Below are positions 1-4,665 of a DNA stretch of 5,383 nucleotides, in pieces (within the stretch, counting starts at the first letter, position 1; each line of letters begins with the position of its first letter). The notes below the pieces were generated by a model, which searched no databases, was not told where the DNA came from, and was given only the letters and a program-made list of their open reading frames with translations. The stretch is from contig JALWQC010000274.1 in the NCBI GenBank assembly GCA_027080755.1, forward strand, positions 1 to 5,383. The letters run 5' to 3'. Both the position numbers and the translations under genes were made by a program. This stretch comes from Paracoccaceae bacterium. Lineage in GTDB: Bacteria > Pseudomonadota > Alphaproteobacteria > Rhodobacterales > Rhodobacteraceae.

Positions 1-38
1 TGTTCACGGAAATCCGCAGCACGTTTTAGGGCGTAGAC

Positions 39-791
39 CTAGCCCCCGAGCCGTTCCAGAAATCCTGTGGCAAAGCTGTAGGCATCCCCGGGCCAGCGCG
101 CCGAAACATAGGTCGCATCCCCTTGGATAAAGCCGCGTGACAGATGGCGCGGGGTATCGCGCAGCAGCGGCGTCGGGCCGTGGCGGAAATCTGTCGGGGC
201 GGCGAGGGCGGCGGTTACCTCGTCCTCTACCGTGACGGGGTAGGTCAGGTAATAGTCGCCCAGTTTCGCCCGCGTCAGCCGATGGGCCAGCAGTTCCTGC
301 CGTTTCAGCAAGGCGGTGGTTTTTCGCCCGTGCAGAACCGATTTCCCCGTCGCCGGATCAATGGCCCGCGCCGCCGCCACAACCCCGTGGCAAATGGCGC
401 CGACGGGTTTGCCCGCGTTGAAAAAGCCGACGATTTTCTGTTGCAGGACGGGGGATTCCAGATAGGGCCTGATCCCCTTGGCATGGCCACCGGGCAGCAA
501 CAGCCCGTCAAATTGCGCAATATCTATGGCGTCATAGCCCGTCGGGGCGGCAAAATGCGCATCCCGTTGCAGCATCCCGTAGGCCTCCCGCGCATCCCGT
601 CGCGCCCGCAGCACATCCTTCAGAACCCCCAGCCCGTTCCCGTCCAGCATCCGCGGATCCGCCGCCCCCTGACGGCCGGTATCGGTGGCAAAATGCACCT
701 GAACGCCGGCATCGGTCAGGATTTTCCAGGGGATTGCCACCTCGGACGGGTCAAAATCCGTTGTGCTGGTGGCCATCAGCACCCGTTTCAC
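39..791 (-). CDS. DJ-1/PfpI-family protein (type 1 glutamine amidotransferase-like)
   Basis: A 250-residue cytoplasmic protein with no signal peptide. The nucleophile elbow of the DJ-1/PfpI superfamily is clear: GAICHG at residues 131-136, with Cys134 the probable catalytic residue and His135 next to it. Glu17, in DPSEVAIPW, lies where the family keeps the acid that polarises the cysteine. LLLPGGHAKGIRPY (97-110) is the usual loop before the elbow. Relatives include glyoxalase III/Hsp31-type enzymes, proposed deglycases and proteins of unknown role, so the substrate cannot be assigned. I chose the GTG at 789-791 because it overlaps the upstream stop as GTGA and because residues 2-7 (KRVLMA) form the expected first beta strand. 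The ATG at 774-776 would cut that strand. The Shine-Dalgarno sequence is weak (GGG at 801-803), so translation probably depends on coupling to the membrane-protein gene upstream. Family assignment is secure; function is not. Confidence 0.9.
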   Translation of the reverse strand: MKRVLMATSTTDFDPSEVAIPWKILTDAGVQVHFATDTGRQGAADPRMLDGNGLGVLKDVLRARRDAREAYGMLQRDAHFAAPTGYDAIDIAQFDGLLLPGGHAKGIRPYLESPVLQQKIVGFFNAGKPVGAICHGVVAAARAIDPATGKSVLHGRKTTALLKRQELLAHRLTRAKLGDYYLTYPVTVEDEVTAALAAPTDFRHGPTPLLRDTPRHLSRGFIQGDATYVSARWPGDAYSFATGFLERLGG

Positions 792-1000
792 AGGATCATG
801 CCCATGATCACCATAATCAGCCCGAGGGTGGACACCGATAGCGCGCCCATGTTCATCGCCCCCAGTTTCTGCATCCGCTCGGCAAAATTTTCGGCTTCGG
901 GGCCTTCGCGTTTGATTTTGGCGGCGGCGATGATGCAATAAACCAGCCCCAGAAGGCCCAGAATTGCCAGAACGCTGCCGATGTAAATCAGGATATCCAT
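788..1000 (-). CDS. small two-helix membrane protein, conserved-hypothetical type
   Basis: A 70-residue protein that is almost entirely two hydrophobic helices, at about residues 3-27 and 51-70. Between them lies a charged segment (AKIKREGPEAENFAERMQK). The basic residues just after helix 1 predict a hairpin with the loop in the cytoplasm and both ends outside (positive-inside rule). I chose the ATG at 998-1000 because GGAGGA lies 4 nt upstream. A second in-frame ATG at 1010-1012 overlaps that ribosome binding site and is unlikely to be used. The stop codon overlaps the GTG start of the DJ-1-family gene, so the two are almost certainly one transcript and may be translationally coupled. I do not recognise a named family. 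The reading frame is credible from its ribosome binding site, membrane pattern and junction with the next gene. Confidence 0.82.
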   Translation of the reverse strand: MDILIYIGSVLAILGLLGLVYCIIAAAKIKREGPEAENFAERMQKLGAMNMGALSVSTLGLIMVIMGMIL

Positions 1001-1004
1001 GCTG

Positions 1005-1010
1005 TCCTCC
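1005..1010 (-). promoter_or_regulatory. Shine-Dalgarno site of the small membrane protein
   Basis: The minus strand reads GGAGGA followed by CAGC and the ATG at 998-1000. It is the strongest ribosome binding site in the window. It settles the start codon, because the alternative upstream ATG (1010-1012) lies on its edge and has no comparable site of its own. Confidence 0.75.
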
Positions 1011-1026
1011 ATTGGGTTGTCTTTTG

Positions 1027-1055
1027 TGTATATACGCTTGTCCCCCCCATCGAAA
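1027..1055 (-). promoter_or_regulatory. candidate promoter of the membrane protein/DJ-1 pair
   Basis: On the minus strand a TATACA box (1027-1032) follows TTTCGA (1050-1055) with a 17-nt spacer. The -10 element is reasonable but the -35 match is poor. The position fits, about 25 nt before the start codon's ribosome binding site region. The spacer contains a run of seven G on this strand. This is a consensus match by eye only. Confidence 0.3.
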
Positions 1056-1056
1056 G

Positions 1057-1075
1057 GGGCAATCCCCCCTTGCCC
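1057..1075. repeat. inverted repeat GGGCAA-N7-TTGCCC in the divergent intergenic region
   Basis: Perfect 6-bp arms (1057-1062 and 1070-1075) flank a 7-nt centre made mostly of C. The dyad lies between the two divergent start codons and its right arm coincides with the best candidate -35 element for the gapR operon. It could be an operator for one or both directions. Short GC dyads do occur by chance in GC-rich DNA. Confidence 0.4.
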
Positions 1076-1098
1076 GAAACCGGTGTGCGCAGTAGTGT
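1070..1098 (+). promoter_or_regulatory. candidate promoter of the gapR-hydrolase-dehydratase operon
   Basis: TTGCCC (1070-1075) and TAGTGT (1093-1098) are separated by 17 nt. Transcription would start near 1105, leaving a leader of about 30 nt that includes the ribosome binding site GAGG at 1124-1127. The more AT-rich TATAAAAT at 1113-1120 is less suitable, because a start downstream of it would remove the ribosome binding site. This is a match by eye only. Confidence 0.35.
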
Positions 1099-1135
1099 GG
1101 CCCTTCCTGAATTATAAAATACCGAGGCCGAGAAA

Positions 1136-1399
1136 ATGGACGTAACAGACGATGAAAAGCAGACCCAATACCGTGTGACCGCCGGCGAATTGCGCGCCTT
1201 TGTGGAACGGTTCGAGCGTCTGGATGCCGAAAAGAAAGATATCTCCGAACAGCAGAAAGAGGTCATGGCCGAGGCAAAATCGCGCGGCTACGACACCAAG
1301 ATCCTGCGCAAGATCGTGGCGCTGCGCAAAAAGGACCCCGCCGAGATTTCCGAGGAAGAGGCAGTGCTGGACATGTATAAAGAAGCGCTCGGGATGTAG
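1136..1399 (+). CDS. gapR: GapR-like nucleoid-associated DNA-binding protein (DUF2312/UPF0335)
   Basis: An 87-residue highly charged helical protein of the DUF2312 family, whose studied member is Caulobacter GapR. GapR binds overtwisted DNA ahead of replication and transcription and stimulates type II topoisomerases. The family pattern is clear throughout: a first long helix with heptad character (about residues 15-48, [19 protein letters not shown]), the conserved [18 protein letters not shown] segment (42-59), the basic patch VALRKKD (61-67), and the C-terminal acidic segment ending in [11 protein letters not shown]. The length matches the usual 80-90 residues. The start is supported by GAGG at 1124-1127, 8 nt before the ATG. 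It is the first gene of a tight operon, only 3 nt before the hydrolase. Phages also carry DUF2312 proteins, but no phage gene is nearby, so this is probably the chromosomal copy. The role is inferred from the family. Confidence 0.9.
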   Translation: MDVTDDEKQTQYRVTAGELRAFVERFERLDAEKKDISEQQKEVMAEAKSRGYDTKILRKIVALRKKDPAEISEEEAVLDMYKEALGM

Positions 1400-1402
1400 C
1401 GG

Positions 1403-2341
1403 ATGGACTGGACGCAAACCACGCTCGACAGTCCCACAGGCGCAAGGTTGCAGCTGTACGCCGCCCTTGCGCAGGGGCCGGCGCGCGGGGTGGTCCAGAT
1501 CAACCACGGCATGGGCGAACATGCGGGGCGCTACCGCCGTTTTGCCGGTTTCCTGACGGCGCGGGGCTATCACGTTTACGCCCATGACCACCGCGGGCAC
1601 GGGCAGACACAGGCCGAGGGCGCGCCGCTTGGCACATTCGCGGACCGCGACGGCTGGGCGCAGGTACTGGCGGATGTGGATGCCGTGAATGCGCATATCC
1701 GGGCAGCGCATCCCGATCTGCCCGTGATCTGTTTCGGGCATTCCATGGGCTCTATCATCGCGTTCAACTATGCGCTGACCCACCCCGAGCGGCTCGACGC
1801 GCTAAGCTGCTGGAATGCCAGCTTTACCGCTGGTGGGCTGGCGGCGCTTGGCAAGACGATCCTGAAGGTGGAAAAGATGGTGAAAGGGGGGCATCGGCCC
1901 TCGCATATCACGCAATCGCTGACGTTCGGGGCGTGGAACAAGGCGTTCAAGCCGAACCGCACGGAATTCGACTGGCTGTCGCGCGATCCGGGCGAGGTGG
2001 ACACATATGTTGCCGATCCGCTGTGCGGTTTTCCGGTGTCCATCGGGCTGTGGCTCGATACCATCGGCGGGGTGTATTTTGCCGATGACGACGCCAATCT
2101 TGCGGCGCTACCGCCCGCCCTGCCGGTGCATCTGCTGGCCGGAACCGCGGATCCCAGTACGAACGGCGGCAAGGATGTGGCGCGCACGGCTGGGCGGCTG
2201 CAAAAGGCGGGGGTGCAGGACGTAACCCTGACCCTGCTGGAGGGCGCCCGCCACGAAAGCCTGAACGAAACCAACCGCGATCAGGTCATGGCCGATTACG
2301 CCGACTGGCTGGACGCGCGTTTCGGGGGGGGTAATGTTTAA
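1403..2341 (+). CDS. alpha/beta hydrolase, monoacylglycerol lipase/serine aminopeptidase S33-like
   Basis: A 312-residue cytoplasmic alpha/beta hydrolase with a complete apparent catalytic triad. Ser114 sits in the nucleophile elbow GHSMG (112-116), Asp250 in LLAGTADPST, and His284 in EGARHESLNE. The oxyanion-hole motif HGMGEH (35-40) and YAHDHRGHG (59-67) are typical of the lysophospholipase/monoacylglycerol lipase branch (Hydrolase_4). Residues from about 140 to 225 form the cap that decides substrate, so an ester of a fatty acid or lysolipid is likely but not shown. There is no signal peptide or lipobox. The ATG lies 3 nt after the gapR stop, with only a weak ribosome binding site inside the end of gapR, so coupled translation is likely. 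The last codons run through eight G (2324-2331), and the gene overlaps the dehydratase by 8 nt. Confidence 0.9.
   Translation: MDWTQTTLDSPTGARLQLYAALAQGPARGVVQINHGMGEHAGRYRRFAGFLTARGYHVYAHDHRGHGQTQAEGAPLGTFADRDGWAQVLADVDAVNAHIRAAHPDLPVICFGHSMGSIIAFNYALTHPERLDALSCWNASFTAGGLAALGKTILKVEKMVKGGHRPSHITQSLTFGAWNKAFKPNRTEFDWLSRDPGEVDTYVADPLCGFPVSIGLWLDTIGGVYFADDDANLAALPPALPVHLLAGTADPSTNGGKDVARTAGRLQKAGVQDVTLTLLEGARHESLNETNRDQVMADYADWLDARFGGGNV
2324..2331 (+). repeat. G8 homopolymer at the hydrolase/dehydratase junction
   Basis: Eight consecutive G encode the penultimate glycines of the hydrolase and also lie 2 nt before the ATG of the dehydratase, where they probably serve as a purine-rich ribosome binding region. 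Skipping or losing one base here puts the hydrolase in frame with the dehydratase through its ATG. Confidence 0.9.
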
Positions 2342-3302
2342 CAGAACGGATATCGAGTCGGCCGCGGAACTGGTCTATCGCTTCATGCCGCCGACTCCGC
2401 AATATATGTGGCCTCTTTTATCGCGGAAAACCGGCTGTGAAACATGGGTCAAACATGAAAACCACACGCCGACGGGGGCCTTCAAGGTGCGTGGCGGTAT
2501 TACCTATATCGACTGGGTGAAACGCACCAACCCCTCGGTGACGGGGATTGTCACGGCGACGCGCGGCAATCACGGACAATCACAGGCACGCGCGGCGATA
2601 GCGGCCGGTTTGACGGCTACAATTTATGTGCCACACGGTAACTCTATCGAAAAAAATGCGGCGATGGCGGCTTTTGGTGGCCGGGTTGTCGAACACGGCA
2701 AGGATTTTGACGAAGCCAAGGCAGAGGCCATGCGCCAGGCCGAAATCCATAATTGGCAGCCGGTTCCCCCCTATCATGACGAACTTGTGCGCGGGGTGGC
2801 GACCTATGCTTTGGAACTGTTCCTTGCCGCCCCGCATCTGGATACGGTCTATGTGCCGATCGGGTGCGGCTCGGGGATATGCGGCACGATTATGGCGCGG
2901 GATGCATTGGGGCTGAAAACCAAAATCGTAGGCGTGGTTTCCCGAAATGCCCAATCGGCGAAATTGTCGTTCGAGGCTGGAAAACCGGTAGAAACCGATA
3001 GCGCCGATACATTTGCCGACGGAATGGCGGTGCGGGTTCCCGTCCCCGCCGCACTGGATGTTTACGGGCAGGGCGCCGAGCGTATCGTCAGTGTAACCGA
3101 GACCGAAATAGCCGACGCCATTCGTCTGTATTTCCAGACCACCCACAATGCGGCCGAAGGGGCGGGGGCCGCCGCGCTGGCCGCGCTTATGCAGGAACGC
3201 CAACATATGTCGGGCAAGGCTGTCGGCGTTATTCTGACAGGCGGAAATATTGATACAGACTGGTATCAAACCGTTCTGGCAGGGGGCGTGCCGCAGCTTT
3301 GA
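2334..3302 (+). CDS. threonine dehydratase-like PLP enzyme (fold type II, no ACT domain)
   Basis: A 322-residue pyridoxal-phosphate enzyme of the threonine/serine dehydratase family, expected to deaminate a hydroxy-amino acid to a 2-oxo acid. Lys51 in PTGAFKVRGG is the Schiff-base lysine. TRGNHGQS (77-84) holds the asparagine that contacts the cofactor ring. GCGSGI (177-182) is the phosphate-binding loop, a variant of the glycine-rich GGGGL form, and LTGGNID (301-307) is the conserved C-terminal cofactor contact. The C-terminal ACT regulatory domain of biosynthetic IlvA is absent, which points to a catabolic or broad-substrate enzyme such as TdcB, serine racemase, or the hydroxyaspartate/hydroxyectoine dehydratase relatives. 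None of the genes expected around those last two pathways is visible, so no specific symbol is given. The ATG lies inside the end of the hydrolase gene, implying coupling. By eye the base composition is a little less GC-rich than that of the hydrolase. Confidence 0.9.
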   Translation: MFNRTDIESAAELVYRFMPPTPQYMWPLLSRKTGCETWVKHENHTPTGAFKVRGGITYIDWVKRTNPSVTGIVTATRGNHGQSQARAAIAAGLTATIYVPHGNSIEKNAAMAAFGGRVVEHGKDFDEAKAEAMRQAEIHNWQPVPPYHDELVRGVATYALELFLAAPHLDTVYVPIGCGSGICGTIMARDALGLKTKIVGVVSRNAQSAKLSFEAGKPVETDSADTFADGMAVRVPVPAALDVYGQGAERIVSVTETEIADAIRLYFQTTHNAAEGAGAAALAALMQERQHMSGKAVGVILTGGNIDTDWYQTVLAGGVPQL

Positions 3303-3311
3303 CTATACGCT

Positions 3312-3344
3312 GCGGGCCGGAGTAATCCGCCCGCGTATTCGCGG
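3312..3344. terminator. candidate bidirectional terminator hairpins between convergent genes
   Basis: The 61-bp gap between the dehydratase stop and the stop of the minus-strand pilin-like gene holds two competing stems. One is GCGGGC/GCCCGC (3312-3317 with 3329-3334, 11-nt loop). The other is CCGCG-TATT-CGCGG (3331-3344). Neither is followed by a T-run on either strand, so a classical intrinsic terminator is not proven. The position between two gene ends is the main argument. Confidence 0.35.
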
Positions 3345-3363
3345 ACGGTCCTGCCCCTGGATA

Positions 3364-3822
3364 TCAAAGCGGATGGGAACCGTTCGCCTGTGCCCAGTAT
3401 CCATTGAAGGAATATGTATTGCTTCCTACAAGAAACGACTGCTGGTCGTTTGCGGTGTACAAGGGCAGGCCGCTGGCTCCGTCGATCCAGCCGGAAAAAT
3501 AATATCCGGCGGGGGCATCGGCTGTAATAGCCGCTGCGGCGGCGGCCGTATCGCCACCGTTGGCCGCCAGATAATCGGCACCGGTGCTGCCAAATCCGGT
3601 GGAAGAGGCCGGCGTATTGCTTGCCAGAATTGCACCGGAAATACCGGAAGAGGTCCCCGCGTCGGTAACCTGTGTATCGACCCCGCTGGCAGCGGACCCC
3701 AGTCCGCCCGAAATTACGGTCAGAACCGCGATGGCAATGCCGACGATGGCGGCGGTCAGGACGACCCAGTCTACGGTGACGGCGCCAGACTCGCTGGACT
3801 TGAAGTTGCTAAACACTTTCAT
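3364..3822 (-). CDS. pilin-like small protein with type IV/Flp-type N-terminus
   Basis: A 152-residue protein with a short basic/polar leader (MKVFSNFKSSESG) and a hydrophobic helix (AVTVDWVVLTAAIVGIAIAVLTVIS, about residues 14-38). This arrangement resembles Flp/Tad-class prepilins cut by a prepilin peptidase after Gly13. The usual Glu at mature position 5 is Asp here (Asp18), followed by Trp19 instead of the common Tyr. After the helix comes an Ala/Gly/Ser/Thr-rich region (40-105) with low charge, then an aromatic C-terminus (YYFSGW, SFNGYW) suggestive of an exposed beta-rich domain. It is longer than a typical Flp pilin of about 50-70 residues. I chose the ATG at 3820-3822 because GAGGA lies 6 nt upstream and the leader then has the expected length. 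An upstream ATG at 3871-3873 lacks that support. No tad assembly genes or peptidase are in the window. Membrane or surface location is likely; assembly into a pilus is inference. Confidence 0.75.
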   Translation of the reverse strand: MKVFSNFKSSESGAVTVDWVVLTAAIVGIAIAVLTVISGGLGSAASGVDTQVTDAGTSSGISGAILASNTPASSTGFGSTGADYLAANGGDTAAAAAAITADAPAGYYFSGWIDGASGLPLYTANDQQSFLVGSNTYSFNGYWAQANGSHPL

Positions 3823-3828
3823 ACTAGT

Positions 3829-3833
3829 TCCTC
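3829..3833 (-). promoter_or_regulatory. Shine-Dalgarno site of the pilin-like gene
   Basis: GAGGA on the minus strand, 6 nt before the ATG at 3820-3822. It decides the start in favour of the short leader over the ATG 51 nt further upstream. Confidence 0.7.
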
Positions 3834-3836
3834 GAT

Positions 3837-3871
3837 GTTGTTTCAGGATGCTTTGGCGGGCACTGAACAAC
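3837..3871 (-). promoter_or_regulatory. stem-loop just upstream of the pilin-like gene's ribosome binding site
   Basis: On the minus strand GTTGTTCAG (3863-3871) can pair with CTGAAACAAC (3837-3846), giving nine base pairs with one bulged A. A further TGC/GCA pairing (3860-3862 with 3849-3851) lies inside the loop. The structure ends 3 nt before the GAGGA ribosome binding site. It could be a 5' leader hairpin affecting translation or mRNA stability, or a DNA operator if transcription starts downstream of it. Confidence 0.4.
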
Positions 3872-3912
3872 AACGGGGAGCCTAGACAGGGAAGGCGGCC
3901 GCAATCGGGCGC

Positions 3913-3945
3913 ATTTGTGGCAAATTTGCGGCAGTTTTGCCAAAA
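3913..3945. repeat. cluster of short palindromes and a direct repeat upstream of the pilin-like gene
   Basis: GCAAATTTGC (3920-3929) is a perfect 10-bp palindrome. TTTTG-C-CAAAA (3935-3945) is an 11-bp palindrome about one helical turn and a half away, centre to centre. Overlapping them, ATTTGTGGCA (3913-3922) recurs as ATTTGCGGCA (3924-3933) with a period of 11 bp. The block is AT-richer than its surroundings and lies 90-125 bp before the pilin-like start, a plausible place for a regulator or architectural protein to bind. Confidence 0.45.
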
Positions 3946-3950
3946 TTCCC

Positions 3951-3979
3951 CTTTTGCCCCCGTTTTCGAGGGGCAGAAG
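3951..3979 (-). terminator. candidate terminator of the purF-SDR operon
   Basis: CTTTTGCCCC (3951-3960) and GGGGCAGAAG (3970-3979) form a ten-position stem with a single mismatch and a 9-nt loop, 30 nt beyond the SDR stop. In the minus-strand RNA the stem is followed by a G-run and then AAUUUU, not directly by a U-tract. It is therefore a strong hairpin but an imperfect intrinsic terminator. Confidence 0.45.
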
Positions 3980-4008
3980 CGGCTATTTCGGCGTTTTGCG
4001 GTGCGCGC

Positions 4009-4665
4009 CTACAAGATATCGACCAGACGGCGGGCTTCGGTTTCCGGCGGGGTCAGGGCATCGCGGTCCTCGGCCGGGAAGAAGCGGGCGCGCAGGCCGG
4101 TGGGCATGGGTTTGGGCGCAAAAGTCAGGACCCGCGGCGGCAGTTTGGCCGTTTCCAGTTTCCACGCATCGACAACCACCTGCGCGGCGGCCTTGCTGGC
4201 GGCATAGGCCCCGTAGAATTTCTTGCCCTCCTGATGGTCCTCTATGAATACGGCGGTGCCTTCGTCGCTGGCACGCAGCAGCGGGTCGGTCAGGGCAATT
4301 ATACGTTGCGTGCCGATGGCGTTCACGGCCATGCAGCGGGCGAAATTCTTGTCCGAGATATGGGGGACGGGGGCCAGAGGCTCGGCGTGGGCGGCGCAAT
4401 GCACCAGCAGGTCGATCCGCCCCCAGCGTTCGTAAATCGACAGGCACATGCGTTGCAGCCCCTCGTCCTCGGTGATGTCGAGGGGGACAAGTGTGGCACT
4501 GCCGCCGGCAGCCTTGATCGCGTCGTCCAGATCCTCCAGCCCGCCGATGGTGCGGGCTACGGCGATGACATGCGCCCCCTTTTTGGCCAGCTCCAGCGCT
4601 GTGGCATATCCCAACCCGCGCGAGGCACCGGTGACAAGGGCGATTGTGTCGGATGTGATGTTCAT
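4009..4665 (-). CDS. short-chain dehydrogenase/reductase (SDR) family protein
   Basis: A 218-residue Rossmann-fold protein of the classical SDR type. The NAD(P)-binding motif TGASRGLG is at residues 12-19, and Arg38 in VIAVARTIGG may favour NADP. LDI (62-64), the conserved Asn115 and the YxxxK pair Tyr154/Lys158 (YAASK) follow in the normal order. Two departures are visible. The usual NNAG is HCAA (89-92). The catalytic serine normally about 13 residues before the tyrosine is absent, with IEDHQEG (141-147) in its place. I recall similar purF-linked SDRs in Rhodobacteraceae with an acidic residue there too, so this may be a family trait. The start ATG overlaps the purF stop as ATGA, so the gene is co-transcribed and probably coupled. 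A longer open frame extends upstream to 4923 but only as a shadow of purF. Substrate unknown; reduced or altered catalysis is possible. Confidence 0.88.
   Translation of the reverse strand: MNITSDTIALVTGASRGLGYATALELAKKGAHVIAVARTIGGLEDLDDAIKAAGGSATLVPLDITEDEGLQRMCLSIYERWGRIDLLVHCAAHAEPLAPVPHISDKNFARCMAVNAIGTQRIIALTDPLLRASDEGTAVFIEDHQEGKKFYGAYAASKAAAQVVVDAWKLETAKLPPRVLTFAPKPMPTGLRARFFPAEDRDALTPPETEARRLVDIL

Noticed and set aside
1..38. Possible C-terminus of a plus-strand gene entering from the left: frames ending at 27-29 (FTEIRSTF) or 34-36 (CSRKSAARFRA).
   Set aside because: Only 8-11 codons are visible and I cannot match either ending to a family, so no feature is supported.
792..938. Extension of the DJ-1-family frame upstream to an ATG at 936-938.
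   Set aside because: The added 49 residues are Arg/His-rich, overlap the membrane-protein gene and match nothing; the GTG at 789-791 fits the fold and the overlap.
144..941. A 265-codon open frame on the plus strand opposite the DJ-1 and membrane-protein genes.
   Set aside because: It is antisense to two well-supported genes, rich in Arg/Gly/Gln/Pro with no motif, as expected for a shadow frame in GC-rich DNA.
1113..1120. TATAAAAT as the -10 box of the gapR operon.
   Set aside because: No -35 lies at the right distance, and transcription would begin at or after the ribosome binding site at 1124-1127.
1112..1783. A 223-codon minus-strand frame across gapR and the start of the hydrolase.
   Set aside because: It is antisense to both genes, which carry clear family motifs, and has none itself.
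2580..3269. A 229-codon minus-strand frame opposite the dehydratase.
   Set aside because: Its composition and position are those of a shadow of the PLP enzyme, whose residues are all in place on the other strand.
3250..3885. A 211-codon plus-strand frame opposite the pilin-like gene.
   Set aside because: It begins inside the dehydratase and is a Gly/Arg-rich mirror of the Ala/Gly/Ser/Thr-rich pilin-like gene, with no ribosome binding site or motif.
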